Shown: positions 32,978-42,700, counted from the stretch's first letter. The stretch: 62,022 bases of DNA from Streptomyces reniochalinae (GCF_003323735.1 NZ_QOIM01000054.1:1-62022); one strand, 5' to 3'. Numbers and translations are program-made. Notes: generated by a model not told the origin, from the sequence alone.

Positions 32978-34401
32978 AGGTGCACGCACACATTCGTCGG
33001 TTCGGTATAGAAGTGCAGGGAGGAGGCGCCGCCCTCGCGACCGATGCCGGAGAGCCCGACGCCGCCGAAGGGCGAGCGCAGGTCGCGCAGGAACCAGGTG
33101 TTGACCCAGGCCATGCCCACGTTCATCGCCTGCGCGACGCGGTGCCCGCGCCTGAGGTCGCTGGTCCAGACCGAGGCGGCGAGCCCGTAGTCGGTGTCGT
33201 TGGCCAGCGCGGCGGCCTCCTCCTCGGTGTCGAAGGGGATCAGCGCGGCGACGGGGCCGAAGATCTCCTCGCGCACGGGCCGGTCCGCGTGGGTCAGCCC
33301 CGTCCACAGCGTCGGTTCGATCCAGGAGCCGCCGTCCAGTTCCGGGCCCAGACGGGGGACGCCGCCGCCGGTGAGGACCTTCGCACCGGCCTGCTCGGCG
33401 AGCGCGAGATAGCCGAGCACCTTGTCGCGGTGCGTCTTCGAGATCAGCGGCCCCGTGGTGGTCGCCTCGTCCCTCGGGGGACCCAACCGTCGCGAACGGG
33501 CCCGTTCGACCAGTCCGTCGACGACGTCGGCGAACACCGACCGCTGCACGTAGACCCGCTCCGTGCACAGGCACACCTGCCCTGTGTTGGCGAACACCGA
33601 GCGGGTCAGCCCGTCCAGCGCCTCGTCCAGATCGGCGTCGGCGAAGACGAGCGCCGCGTTCTTGCCGCCGAGTTCGAAGGAGACCGGCCGCACGCGCGGG
33701 GCGACCGTCCTCATCACATGCGCCCCGGTGGCCGACGACCCCGTGAAGGTGACCCCGTCCACGCCCGGGTGCGCCGTGAGGTGTGCGCCCGCCGAGTCGC
33801 CGCCGAAGCCGTGGACGATGTTGTAGGCGCCGGCCGGCAGCCCCGCCTCGGCCAGTACCTCGGCGAGCAGGGTGGCCGAGCCGGGGGTCTGGTCGCTGGG
33901 CTTGACGACCACCGCGTTGCCGCAGGCGAGCGCGGGGGCGACCTTCCAGGTCAGCAGGGGCAGCGGCAGGTTCCACGGCACGATGACCGCGACGACTCCG
34001 AGCGGTTTGCGCACCGCGTAGTTGAGCGCCTGGTGCCCGCCCGGCAGGTCGGTGAGGAACGACTCCTGGCCTGCGGCGGCGACCACGTCGGCGAAGGTGC
34101 GGAAGTTGGCGACGGCCCGTGCCACGTCCAGGTCGCGGGCCTGGGCGACGGGCTTGCCGGTGTCGGCGGTCTCCGCGGCGACGAACTCCTCGAAGCGCTC
34201 CTCGATCAGGTCGGCGGCGCGCCGCAGCACGGCGGTGCGGTCGCGTACCGGGGTGCGGGCCCAGGCGCCGGTGGCTTTCCTCGCCGCCGTCACGGCGCGG
34301 TCCACGAGGTGGTCGTCGGCCTCGTGGACGAGGGAGTGCGCCGCTCCTGTGGCCGGGTCGACGTTCTCGAAGCTGCGGTTCACCGGCGAGGAGGCGTTCA
34401 C
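32974..34401 (-). CDS. 2-aminomuconate/2-hydroxymuconate semialdehyde dehydrogenase-like ALDH, 5' end altered
   Basis: An NAD-dependent aldehyde dehydrogenase of about 475 aa in the HMSD/AMSDH group, oxidising the meta-cleavage semialdehyde to the dicarboxylate. Visible are VPWNLPLPLLTWKVAPALACGNAVVVKPSDQTP (cofactor site), VTFTGSSATGAHVM, the Glu in SFELGGKNAALV and the catalytic Cys in ANTGQVCLCTERV, then EEIFGPVAALIPFD. The family N-terminal 15-20 residues and a ribosome-binding site are missing. The frame begins abruptly at NASSPVNRSFENVDPATG, three bases from an oppositely oriented MFS fragment. The GTG at 34401 (or 34383) may serve as a start without RBS. The catalytic body is complete. 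Its stop overlaps the displaced GTG of the hydratase gene, so the three minus-strand genes were an operon. Confidence 0.8.
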   Translation of the reverse strand: MNASSPVNRSFENVDPATGAAHSLVHEADDHLVDRAVTAARKATGAWARTPVRDRTAVLRRAADLIEERFEEFVAAETADTGKPVAQARDLDVARAVANFRTFADVVAAAGQESFLTDLPGGHQALNYAVRKPLGVVAVIVPWNLPLPLLTWKVAPALACGNAVVVKPSDQTPGSATLLAEVLAEAGLPAGAYNIVHGFGGDSAGAHLTAHPGVDGVTFTGSSATGAHVMRTVAPRVRPVSFELGGKNAALVFADADLDEALDGLTRSVFANTGQVCLCTERVYVQRSVFADVVDGLVERARSRRLGPPRDEATTTGPLISKTHRDKVLGYLALAEQAGAKVLTGGGVPRLGPELDGGSWIEPTLWTGLTHADRPVREEIFGPVAALIPFDTEEEAAALANDTDYGLAASVWTSDLRRGHRVAQAMNVGMAWVNTWFLRDLRSPFGGVGLSGIGREGGASSLHFYTEPTNVCVHL

Positions 34402-34404
34402 CGC

Positions 34405-35193
34405 GTGGGCTGGCGCATCCCCTTCCTGCTCAGCTGCGTCCTCGTCGCGGTCGGCCTGCTGGTCCGGCTGCGGGTGACCGAGTCTCCGTCCTTCCACCGC
34501 GCACGGCGCCAGGACGGCGTGGTGCGCTTCCCGCTCGCCGAGTCGCTGAAGGTGGGCTTCCCGCGACTGGCCCTGACCCTGCTCGCCGTCGTGGCGAACT
34601 CGGCCGCCGCCTACGTCTTCATGGTCTTCTCGCTCTCCTACGGCACCAGGCACCTCGGCTACGACAAGCAGTTCCTCGTCCTCGCCGTGACCGGCGCCGC
34701 CCTCCTGTGGTGTGCCGCGATACCCGTGTGGACGCGTATCGCGGACCGCCACGGCCGGCGCGCCATGTTCCTCGGCGGGTCCGCCGCCCTCCTGGCCTGG
34801 TGCGCGGCGTTCTTCCCGCTGCTCGACACCGGACAGGTGGCCCTCACCGTCCTGGCACTCGCCGGGATGGGGCTGGTCATCCCCGTGACCCACTCCGTGC
34901 AGGGCGGCATCATCGCCGACACGTTTCCCGTCCATGTCCGCTACTCGGGCTCCTCGCTGATCCTGCAGGCCGGTGCGATCCTCGGCGGAGGACCGGCGCC
35001 GATGATCTCCACCGCGCTGCTCGGCTCCGGCGGCTCCACGACCGGCGTCACCTGGTACCTGGTGGCCCTCTGCGGGGGCAGCCTCGTCGGCGCGTGGGCG
35101 CTCTTCCGGCTGGTCCCCGAGGACGCGGCTGCCCCCGCGAAGGGCGCCGCCCTTCCCGAACGCGGAGGCGAGGTATGGACGACAAGCCGGTGA
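34405..35193 (+). pseudogene. MHS-type MFS transporter, N-terminal half missing
   Basis: The frame opens at VGWRIPFLLSCVLVAVGLLVRLRVTESPSF, which in metabolite:H+ symporters (ShiA/ProP-like) is TM6 and the central loop. TM7-12 follow: LALTLLAVVANSAAAYVFMVFSLSYG, motif A-like RIADRHGRRAMFLGG, then IIADTFPVHVRYSGSSLILQAGAILGGG. TM1-5 (about 190 residues) are absent, with no start codon or RBS. The break coincides with the truncated start of the opposed dehydrogenase gene. The 3' end overlaps the carboxylesterase start by 19 bp, showing these two were co-transcribed. An intact version would have imported an organic acid. Confidence 0.8.
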
Positions 35194-36386
35194 TCAGGTC
35201 AGGGCCGATCCGGTACGCCACGGCGGAACGCTTCGCGCCGCCCCGCCCGCCGTCCGGCGACGCGGCGCTCCCTCCGGGCGGCCGGATCTGCCCCCAGCCG
35301 CCCTCCCGGCTCGACGCGGTGATGGGCCCGCCGCACGACCGCCGCCCGCAGAGCGAGGACTGTCTGCACCTGACCGTCACCACGCCCGCCAGGGACGACG
35401 GGGCCCGGCCCGTGCTCGTCTGGCTGCACGGGGGCGGCTTCAGCAGCGGTGGGGGAGTCCTGGACTGGTACGGCGGGGGTGCACTCGCGGCCGAGGGAGA
35501 CGCCGTGGTGGTCGGCGTCAACCACCGCCTCGGCGCCCTGGGCTACCTCGTCCTCGACGGGGTCAGCGACGGCAACCTCGGCCTCCTCGACCAGTTGGAA
35601 GCCCTCCGCTGGGTCCGCGACCACATCGCGGACTGGGGCGGCGACCCCGGCGACGTCACCGTGTTCGGACAGTCAGCCGGAGCCCTCTCGATCCGGCTGC
35701 TGATGGCCGTTCCCGAAGCCGACGGCCTCTTCCGGCGCGCCCTGTTGCAGAGCGCGCCCCTGCCCATCGCGGCCCGCCCCCGCCAGGAGGCCCGCGACAT
35801 CGGCCGCATGTTCGCCGGGCACCTCGGCTGCGACCCGCGTACCGCCACCCCCGAGGCGCTGCTGGCGGCGCAGGGCCGCACCGCGGCGGACCATCAGCGC
35901 CGCTCCGGCAGCACTCTGGAGCCCCCGTTCACCCCGGTGACCGGCACCGCACCGCTCGCGGAGCGGGACCTCGGGCTCACCGCGCGCGCCGGCGAACTGG
36001 ACGTCATGTACGGGTGGAACGCCGAGGACATGTCCGCCTTCCCGCCACCGCCAGGCCAGAGCGACACGGTCACCGAGCGGACCCGCCAGGTCTACGAGAG
36101 GCCGCTCGCCCACTTCGGCGGGCAGCTGCGGCGGGCCGGGGCCCGCGTCCACGCCTACCGCCTCGACTGGCGTCCCGCCGGGTCGCCGCTGGGAGCCACC
36201 CACTGCGTCGAACTCCCCCTGCTCCTCGGCTCCCGGGACGCATGGCGTGGCGCACCGATGCTCGGCGAGACGCCCTGGGAGGACGTCGACTCCTTCGGCC
36301 GTGCCGTCCGCGCCTGCTGGCTGGCCTTCGCCCGCACCGGAGACCCGGGGGCCCTGCCCGCGCCGCTCGTGTCCGTCAGCCCGTGA
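35175..36386 (+). CDS. Type-B carboxylesterase
   Basis: A 403-aa cytoplasmic esterase of the carboxylesterase B/para-nitrobenzyl esterase family. Visible are QSEDCLHLTVTTP, the oxyanion loop LVWLHGGGFSSGGG, GNLGLLDQLEALRWVRDHIADWGGDPGDVTVFGQSAGALS (Ser in G-Q-S-A-G), the acidic region YGWNAEDMSAF and the His in LGATHCVELPLLLG. It is shorter than the usual 480-500 aa because the mid-lid and C-terminal helices are trimmed, which is seen in other actinobacterial members. The start ATG lies inside the 3' end of the MFS fragment after GGAGGCGAGG. It is the only clearly intact gene of the damaged island. The substrate is unknown. Confidence 0.85.
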   Translation: MDDKPVIRSGPIRYATAERFAPPRPPSGDAALPPGGRICPQPPSRLDAVMGPPHDRRPQSEDCLHLTVTTPARDDGARPVLVWLHGGGFSSGGGVLDWYGGGALAAEGDAVVVGVNHRLGALGYLVLDGVSDGNLGLLDQLEALRWVRDHIADWGGDPGDVTVFGQSAGALSIRLLMAVPEADGLFRRALLQSAPLPIAARPRQEARDIGRMFAGHLGCDPRTATPEALLAAQGRTAADHQRRSGSTLEPPFTPVTGTAPLAERDLGLTARAGELDVMYGWNAEDMSAFPPPPGQSDTVTERTRQVYERPLAHFGGQLRRAGARVHAYRLDWRPAGSPLGATHCVELPLLLGSRDAWRGAPMLGETPWEDVDSFGRAVRACWLAFARTGDPGALPAPLVSVSP

Positions 36387-36419
36387 GACGCGGACGGTGA
36401 CCTGCCCGGGGACGCCCGG

Positions 36420-36731
36420 CTACCAGGGGCGGATGGGCCGGGTGCCGAGGCGGCGGCCCTGCTCGTCGAGCAGATGACCCATCCGCTTGACCGTGCGCAG
36501 ACCGACGATGCGGTCCGTCACGGTGAGGGAGGGCAGCCGGGCGCACAGGGCCGTCTCGCGGCGCTGGATGTCCCCCACACCGGGCAGCCAGAGCGTGGCG
36601 AGGACGTTGTCCGGCCCGGTGACGGCGGCGACCACCCGGCACTCGGGCAGGGCGGCGAGCGTACGGTGAACGGCGTTGAGGTCGCGGGCCGGTGCCCGGC
36701 CCAGGAAGGTGACGGGCACGGGCGTGCCCGT
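36420..36731 (-). pseudogene. Lrp/AsnC regulator, C-terminal fragment
   Basis: About 100 residues match the C-terminal effector (RAM) domain of an Lrp-type regulator: TGTPVPVTFLGRAPARDLNAVHRTLAALPECRVVAAVTGPDNVLATLWLP, then ALCARLPSLTVTDRIVGLRTVKRMGHLLDEQG. The DNA-binding half and start codon are missing. Upstream the frame runs antisense through the M20 peptidase fragment and is meaningless. The break falls inside a 10-bp inverted repeat. The original arrangement was probably a divergent regulator/peptidase pair. Confidence 0.78.
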
Positions 36732-36732
36732 C
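36711..36732. repeat. Inverted repeat at the Lrp/M20 deletion junction
   Basis: GACGGGCACG-GG-CGTGCCCGTC, a perfect 10-bp stem with a 2-base loop, lies exactly where Lrp homology stops on one strand and M20 peptidase homology begins on the other. Such a palindrome can promote deletion in the cell, or mislead an assembler into a false join. Confidence 0.75.
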
Positions 36733-37197
36733 AGCCCCTCCGCCGAGCAGCTCGCCCACCTCAGGGCGCGCGTCCGTGCCTGCTTCGAGGCGGGCGCACT
36801 GGCCTCGGGCGCGGAAGTCGAACTGGCGCGGCACGGCGAGGACTTCACCGAGCTGCGCCAGGACCCCTTCATGACCGGGGCCTACGTGCGGGCGGCGCGC
36901 GCACTGGGGCGTACGCCCGAGCCCCGGCACGGGGAGCTGATGGCCTCCACGGACATGGGCAACGTCTCCCACGCCGTGCCGACGATCCACCCGACGATCG
37001 GCTGCGAGACGCACGGCGCCCTCCAGCACACGGCCGAGTTCGCCGCGCACGGCACGAGCGAGGGAGCCGACCGTGCCGTGCTCGACGGGGCGCTCGCGCT
37101 GGCGGGCGTGGGCGTGGAGCTGGCCACGGACGGGGCGCAGCGCCGCCGCCTCCTCGAGGGTGTGGCGCGCCGGTCGCGGGAGGGTGCGCGGCCCTGA
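36721..37197 (+). pseudogene. M20-family amidohydrolase/peptidase, C-terminal fragment
   Basis: About 158 residues match the C-terminal part of M20D-type amidohydrolases (full length about 390): LRARVRACFEAGALASGAEVELARHGEDFTELRQDPFM, then the signature STDMGNVSHAVPTIHPTIGCETHGALQHTAEFAAHGTSEGADRAVLDGALALAGVGVEL. The remaining catalytic region has the His of MGNVSHAVP, but the N-terminal metal ligands are lost. There is no start or RBS. Such enzymes deacylate N-acyl amino acids or p-aminobenzoyl-glutamate. It is non-functional as it stands. Confidence 0.78.
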
Positions 37198-37213
37198 CCG
37201 GCGCGCCGCCGGG

Positions 37214-38272
37214 TCAGCGGCCGAGCCGTACCCGGTGCACCTGGTCCTCACCCGCCGGGCCCGAGCCCGACTTGTCCACGACGTAGGCGGCGGACCTGGA
37301 GGCGGTGACGTGGTTCGGGTTCGCCCCCGTGGCCAGCTTCTCGGCGACGGTGCCGCGGCGCGGGTCGACGACGCTGACGTCGCCCGCCGTGCGGTTGGCG
37401 GCCAGCACCCGGCCCGAGCGCGGGTCGGTGGCCACGGACAGTGTGCCCTCCCCGGTCGGTACGGACCTGGTGACCTCGCCCTTGCGCAGGTCCACCACCG
37501 AGACGGTGCCCGCCTCCTGGTCTGCGGTGTAGGCGGTGCGCCCGTCGCGGGAGAGGGCCACGGAGATCGGTCCGTCGCCCGCGGGGAAGGTCGTGGGCTC
37601 CTTGGCGTGCGGGGAGACGGCGAGGATGCGGTCGCCTTCGAGGTCGGTGGCGTAGACGGTGCCCGTCCGCTCGTTGACGGCGAGCCCCGCGGGGGAGGAG
37701 CCCTCGACCGTGACCCGCTTGGTCTCCTTGTGGGTGCGGGTGTCGAAGGCGACGAGCGTGCCGTCCCCGAAGCCGCTGGCCCACGCGGTGTTGTGCCGCT
37801 CGTCGACGACGACCTCGCGGGCGTGCTCGACGCCTTCGAGCGTCGCCAGGTGCTTGCCGTCGCGCTGGCTGTAGACGGCCACCGAGTTGTCGCGGGTGTT
37901 GGTCGCCCAGACCGTGTTGTGCTCGTCGTCCACGGCGACGCCGTAGACCGCCTCGACGGCGCCCGTGGCCGGGTCGGTGACCGGCGGCTGGATGGAGTCC
38001 TTCACCTTCAGGGTGCGGGGGTCCACCTTGAGCAGCGCGGACTCGGTCACCGGCGGGCGGCCCACGGCCGAGGTGGTCCACAGCACGTGGTTCCGCTCGG
38101 AGTACGCGGACTGGTAGAGGCCGGCCGTCAAAGGGGCGGAGGTGACGTGCGAGCCGCGGTGCTGGGCGGGCTGTGCGGGCGCGGCGGTGGCCGTCTGCGT
38201 CAGCGTGCTGCCGGCGGCGAGGGCCACGGCGACGGCGGCGGTACGGCGGATACGGCAGGTCAGGGTGGTCAT
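37214..38272 (-). CDS. Secreted YncE-like beta-propeller protein, iron-regulated by position
   Basis: A 352-aa exported protein. The signal peptide (TAAVAVALAAGSTLTQTATA) is followed by seven repeats of a YVTN/YncE beta-propeller. Blades are visible as VYGVAVDDEHNTVWATNTRDNSVAVYS, REVVVDERHNTAWASGFGDGTLVAFD, AGLAVNERTGTVYATDLEGDRILAV, ISVALSRDGRTAYTADQEAGTVSVVD and LSVATDPRSGRVLAANRTAGDVSVVD. No catalytic residues can be assigned. It is divergent from the enterochelin esterase gene across a 138-bp region containing an iron box 57 bp from its ATG, so it should be induced in iron starvation. A role in ferri-siderophore binding or handling is inference from that context only. Confidence 0.82.
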   Translation of the reverse strand: MTTLTCRIRRTAAVAVALAAGSTLTQTATAAPAQPAQHRGSHVTSAPLTAGLYQSAYSERNHVLWTTSAVGRPPVTESALLKVDPRTLKVKDSIQPPVTDPATGAVEAVYGVAVDDEHNTVWATNTRDNSVAVYSQRDGKHLATLEGVEHAREVVVDERHNTAWASGFGDGTLVAFDTRTHKETKRVTVEGSSPAGLAVNERTGTVYATDLEGDRILAVSPHAKEPTTFPAGDGPISVALSRDGRTAYTADQEAGTVSVVDLRKGEVTRSVPTGEGTLSVATDPRSGRVLAANRTAGDVSVVDPRRGTVAEKLATGANPNHVTASRSAAYVVDKSGSGPAGEDQVHRVRLGR

Positions 38273-38328
38273 GCTGCGTCGGTCTCCTCGGTGTGCGCGC
38301 CTCCTGGATGGAGGCGGACAGGGCTAAC

Positions 38329-38347
38329 TTAGCTTAGCCTTACCTAA
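38329..38347. promoter_or_regulatory. Iron box (IdeR/DmdR1 operator) between YncE-like gene and esterase
   Basis: TTAGCTTAGCCTTACCTAA is a near-palindrome matching the actinobacterial iron-box pattern TTAGGTTAGGCTAACCTAA with few changes. The central position in a divergent region should give iron-dependent repression of both flanking genes. Confidence 0.85.
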
Positions 38348-38410
38348 GTTTCACCCTCCAGGGGTAAGCTGCTTTCCCTTCGCACGCCGCGCCACCCGGA
38401 GCCCAGCACC

Positions 38411-39688
38411 ATGACCACCACAGCGCCCCCCGAGGGCGCACCGCGCCGCCCGCCCCGGCTGCCCCGCCCCCAGCCGGTACCCCGACTCCCGCGGCCAGGG
38501 CCCGTGTTGCCGGGGCCCACCGCCACCGCCGCAGAACTGGAGGAGTTCTGGGCCGAGGTCCACCGCCGCGGCACCCCGCTCGTCCACCCCGACCCCCACG
38601 GCAGCGCCACACACCGCGCCGTCACCTTCCTGTGGCGCGGCACCCCCGCCACCCGCGCCGTGCAGGTCCTGCCCAACAAGCTCGCCGACCCGCGCGCCCC
38701 CGAGGGCAACCTCATGGAACGGGCGCCCGGCACCGACATCTGGCACTGGACCCTCCGGCTGCGCCACGACTGGCGCGGCACCTACGACCTCTTCGTCGAC
38801 GACGGGGGAGGGCCCGCGTCCGACGACCAGGACTACTGGCCCTGGCTGCGCACCCGGCGCCGGACCGACCCGAACAACCCCCGCACGCTCCCCCGGCGCT
38901 GGGGAGGCGATCCGGTGCCCTACGCCGAACTGCCCGCCGCTCCCACGGCCGCCGACTGGATGCCGCGGGCCGGGATCGCCCACGGCACGGTGACGGAAGG
39001 CGAGGTGGCGAGCGCGCACCTGGCCACCACCCGGCGCGTGTGGCTCTACACCCCGGCGGCCGCCGCATCCGCCGAGCCGCCCGCCGAACTCCCCGTGCTG
39101 GTACTGCTGGACGGCGAGCACTGGCAGCCGCGGCTCGGCCTCGCGCACCTGCTGGACAACCTCGTCGCCGAAGGGCGCCTGCCGCCCCTCGCCGCGGTGC
39201 TGCCCGACTCGGTCGACGCCGCCACCCGGTGGCGGGAGCTGACGTGCAAGGCCGAGTTCGCCGCCTTCCTCGCCGACGAACTGCTGCCGTGGGCGGCCGG
39301 ACACCTGCCAATCACCGCGGACCCGGCGCGCACCGTGGTGGCGGGGCAGAGCCTCGGCGGCCTCACCGCCGCGTTCGCCGCGCTCCAGGCGCCCGGCAGG
39401 TTCGGCAACGTACTGGCCCAGTCGGGGTCGTTCTGGTGGCCTGACGGGCCCGCGGCGGAGTGGCTGACCGGACGCATCGCGGCCGGACCCCGGCTGCCCG
39501 TCCGCTTCCGGCTCTCCTTCGGCCGCCAGGAGTGGGTCGCCCTCCCCGCCGCCCGCCGGCTGCGCGAGGCCCTCGCCACCGCGGGATACTCCGACGCGAC
39601 CTACGTCGAGTTCAACGGCGGCCACGACTACCTGTGCTGGCGCACCGAGCTGGCCGACGGACTGGTGGCGTTGCTCGGCGACACCTGA
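38411..39688 (+). CDS. fes: Enterochelin esterase (Fes-like)
   Basis: A 425-aa cytoplasmic serine hydrolase that would cleave the ester bonds of ferric enterobactin-type catecholates to release iron. The N-terminal IroD/Fes beta-sandwich (about 45-190) includes TFLWRGTPATRAVQVLPNKL and DIWHWTLRLRHDWRGTYDLF. The catalytic domain shows LPVLVLLDGEHW, the nucleophile VVAGQSLGGLTAAFAAL (Ser in G-Q-S-L-G), LAQSGSFWW and the catalytic His in EFNGGHDYLCWR. The length is close to E. coli Fes (about 400). It is preceded by an iron box and convergent with the synthetase gene. The presence of an esterase for DHB-serine lactones supports enterobactin as the siderophore used. Confidence 0.9.
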   Translation: MTTTAPPEGAPRRPPRLPRPQPVPRLPRPGPVLPGPTATAAELEEFWAEVHRRGTPLVHPDPHGSATHRAVTFLWRGTPATRAVQVLPNKLADPRAPEGNLMERAPGTDIWHWTLRLRHDWRGTYDLFVDDGGGPASDDQDYWPWLRTRRRTDPNNPRTLPRRWGGDPVPYAELPAAPTAADWMPRAGIAHGTVTEGEVASAHLATTRRVWLYTPAAAASAEPPAELPVLVLLDGEHWQPRLGLAHLLDNLVAEGRLPPLAAVLPDSVDAATRWRELTCKAEFAAFLADELLPWAAGHLPITADPARTVVAGQSLGGLTAAFAALQAPGRFGNVLAQSGSFWWPDGPAAEWLTGRIAAGPRLPVRFRLSFGRQEWVALPAARRLREALATAGYSDATYVEFNGGHDYLCWRTELADGLVALLGDT

Positions 39689-39696
39689 GGGCCGGT

Positions 39697-39717
39697 GCGC
39701 CCGCCGGGTGCGGGCGC
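39697..39717. terminator. Hairpin between convergent esterase and synthetase genes
   Basis: GCGCCCG, a 7-base loop, then CGGGCGC. It lies in the 66-bp gap where the two transcripts meet, so a bidirectional terminator is likely. Confidence 0.55.
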
Positions 39718-39754
39718 CCACCCTGGCGCGGGGTGCCGGTAAGGGCACGCGCGC

Positions 39755-42700
39755 TCAGCCGTCCAGCCGGGCCAGCCTTGACGCCAGCGTCGCGGCGACG
39801 GCGTCCAGGTGGTCGTCCCGTAGCAGCCGAGGGTGCGTGCAGGCGAGGTCGAGGTTGGCGATCGTGCCTGTCACGTGCGGCTGCCATGCCGTGTGGGTCA
39901 GCCAGCTCTCGGCACGCGGTGCCGCGGCCGTGAAGAAGAGCACATCGCCGTCGAACACCCCGTGCCGGTGCTCGCGCATCAGCCGCGCGTGGTTGGGCAC
40001 CACGTCCACGATCCGTGCCAGCGTGCGGTCGGTGAGCCCGGCCAGCGGGCTGCCCGCCCGGCGCAGGGTGGCCAGGACGTCGTCGCGGTCGTGTTCGCTC
40101 GTGCGCTCGAAGCCCGCCATCCGCAGCACGGCCGTGAGCGCGTCGCCCTCCTCGGGTGCGGGCCTGCCGCGCCACTGTTCGGCGGGGAACGCGTCGAGCA
40201 GCGCCAGCAGATCGACCCGCTCCCCGGCTTCCTGGAGCAGTACGGCCACCGTGTGGGCGAGGACTCCGCCGACCGACCAGCCCAGCAGCCGGTAGGGGCC
40301 GTGCGGCTGGAGGGCGCGGATGCCGGCCGCGTAGTCGGCTGCCTCCTCCAGCAGGGAGCCGGGCAGCGGCTCGTCGTCGGCCAGTCCGCGTGCCTGCACG
40401 CCCCAGACGGGCTGCTCGGGGCCGAGCCGGGCCGTCAGCCCCGCGTAGCACCAGGCCAGTCCGCCCGCCGGGTGGATGGCGAACAGCGGTGTCCTGCCGC
40501 CGGTGGGGCGCAGCGCCAGGAGCACGTCCAGGGCGTCGCCGGAGACGGGGGCCGCGGTCTCCAGGCGGGCGGCGAGCGCGGCGGGGGTCGGTGCCTCGAA
40601 CAGGGAGCCGATGGTCAGTTCGGCTCCGTGCGTCTCGCGTACGCGTGCCACCAGCCGGACGGCGAGCAGTGAGGTGCCGCCCAGGTCGAAGAACGCGTCG
40701 TCGGGCCCCACGCCTCGAACGCCGAGCACCTCGCAGAACAGGCGGGTCAGCAACTCCTCGTGCGGCCTCGCGGGGCGCCGCCCGCCGTCCGCTCCGCCGG
40801 AGGTGGCGAAGACGGGCGCGGGCAGTCTCCCGCGGTCGAGCTTGCCGCTGGGGCCGAGCGGGAACTCGGCCACGGCGACGACCGCCGACGGCACCATGTG
40901 CGCGGGCAGTTCCGTGGCGAGTGCGGTGCGCAGCGCCGCCGGGTCCGCGTCCCCGCTCACGTAGCCGACCAGGCGCTGCTCGCCCGGACGGTCCTCGCGC
41001 ACCACGGCGCACGCGCCGGTCACGGCGGTCTGTGCCGCCAACGCGGCCTCCACCTCGCCGAGTTCGATGCGCTGGCCGTGCAGTTTCACCTGGTCGTCGG
41101 TGCGGCCCAGGTAGACGACCTCTCCCGCGTCCGTCCAGCGTGCCAGGTCCCCGGTGCGGTACATCCGCTGCTCCGGTGGCAGGGGGTGTTCCGCCTGGGC
41201 GCCCGGCGTCGTCACGAAGCGTTCGGCGGTCAGCTCGGGGCGGTTCAGGTAGCCGTCGGCGAGTTGGGCTCCGGCCAGGTACAGCTCTCCCGCCACGCCT
41301 GGCGGGCACGGCCGCCCAGCCGCGTCGAGCACGTGCAGGCGGGTGTTCCACACCGGCCGCCCGATCGGTACAGGGCCCGTCCCGTCCGGGGCGCAGGCGT
41401 GGTGGGAGACGTCGACGGCGGCCTCCGTGGGGCCGTACAGGTTGTGCAGTTCGACGCCGGGCAGTGCGGCGAAGAAGGCCTGCGCCGTCTCGCGGTGCAG
41501 CGCCTCGCCGCTGCAGAACACGCGGCTGAGCCCCGTGCACCCGGCCGCGTCGGGGACCGAGAGGAACGCCTGGAGCATCGACGGCACGAAGTGGCATACG
41601 GTGACGCCCTGTTGCCGTATCACCGCGGCGAGGCGCAGCGGGTCGCGGTGGCCGCCGGGTTCGGCGACCACCAGCGTCGCGCCCTGGCGCAGGGGCCAGA
41701 AGAACTCCCAGACGGAGACGTCGAACGACGACGGTGTCTTCTGGAGCACCCGGTCGGCGTGGGTCAGCGGGTAGGTGTGCTGCATCCAGCGCAGCCGGTT
41801 GTCGATGGCGCCGTGCGGGACGACGACGCCCTTGGGGCGTCCGGTGGAGCCCGAGGTGTAGATGACGTACGCCGGGTGGGCGGGCGTCAGCGGGCGCTCG
41901 GGAGGCACGGGCGGGTAGCAGGACAGTGTGGTCTCGTCCAGGTCCCCGAGGGCGACCAGCGGGGTGCCGCAGGCTTGGGGGAGCCGTTCAGCGTGGTCGG
42001 TGACGGCGCACACCGGCGCCGCGTCCTGAAGCATGAGGGCGAGCCGCGCGGCCGGGTAGTCCGGGTCGAGCGGCAGATAGGCCGCCCCCGTCTTGAGCAC
42101 CGCGAGCAGGGCGACCACCAGCTCGGCCGAGCGCGGCAGGGAGACCGCCACCACGGTGCCGACGCCGGCGCCCAGCGTACGCAGGTGCCGGGCCAGCCGG
42201 TTGGCGCGGACGTCGAGTTGGGCGTAGCTGAGCGTCGTCGAGCCGTACACCAGCGCGGTGGCCCGCGGGGTGCGGGCCGCCTGCGCCTCGATGGGGCCGA
42301 TCAGCGTGGTCGGGGGCAGCGTGCGCGCTGTGCGGTTGAACTCCTCCACGACCAGGGCTTCCTCGGCCGGTGTGGCGATGCCGTGGACGGCTGTGGGGGC
42401 CTGCGGGTCGGTACGGGCGAGCCGGTCGAGCAGGTGGAGGAAGCGCTCCTGGTGTGCGGCGAGGTCGGCATGGCCGTACAGGGCCGGGTTGCCGTCGTGG
42501 TCGATGCGCAGTCCGCGCCCGTCGGCACGGTCGTAGACGTTGACGGTCAGGTCGTCCACAGGTCCGGCGGACAGGTTCCGCGCCCGCACCGGTGTGCCCG
42601 CGAAGTCCACCGCGTAGTCGAACGGCATGATGTTGACGAGCGGACCCACCAGCCCCCGGGACTCGCCCAGCAGTCCCAGGTCGCGGCGGATGTCCTCGTA

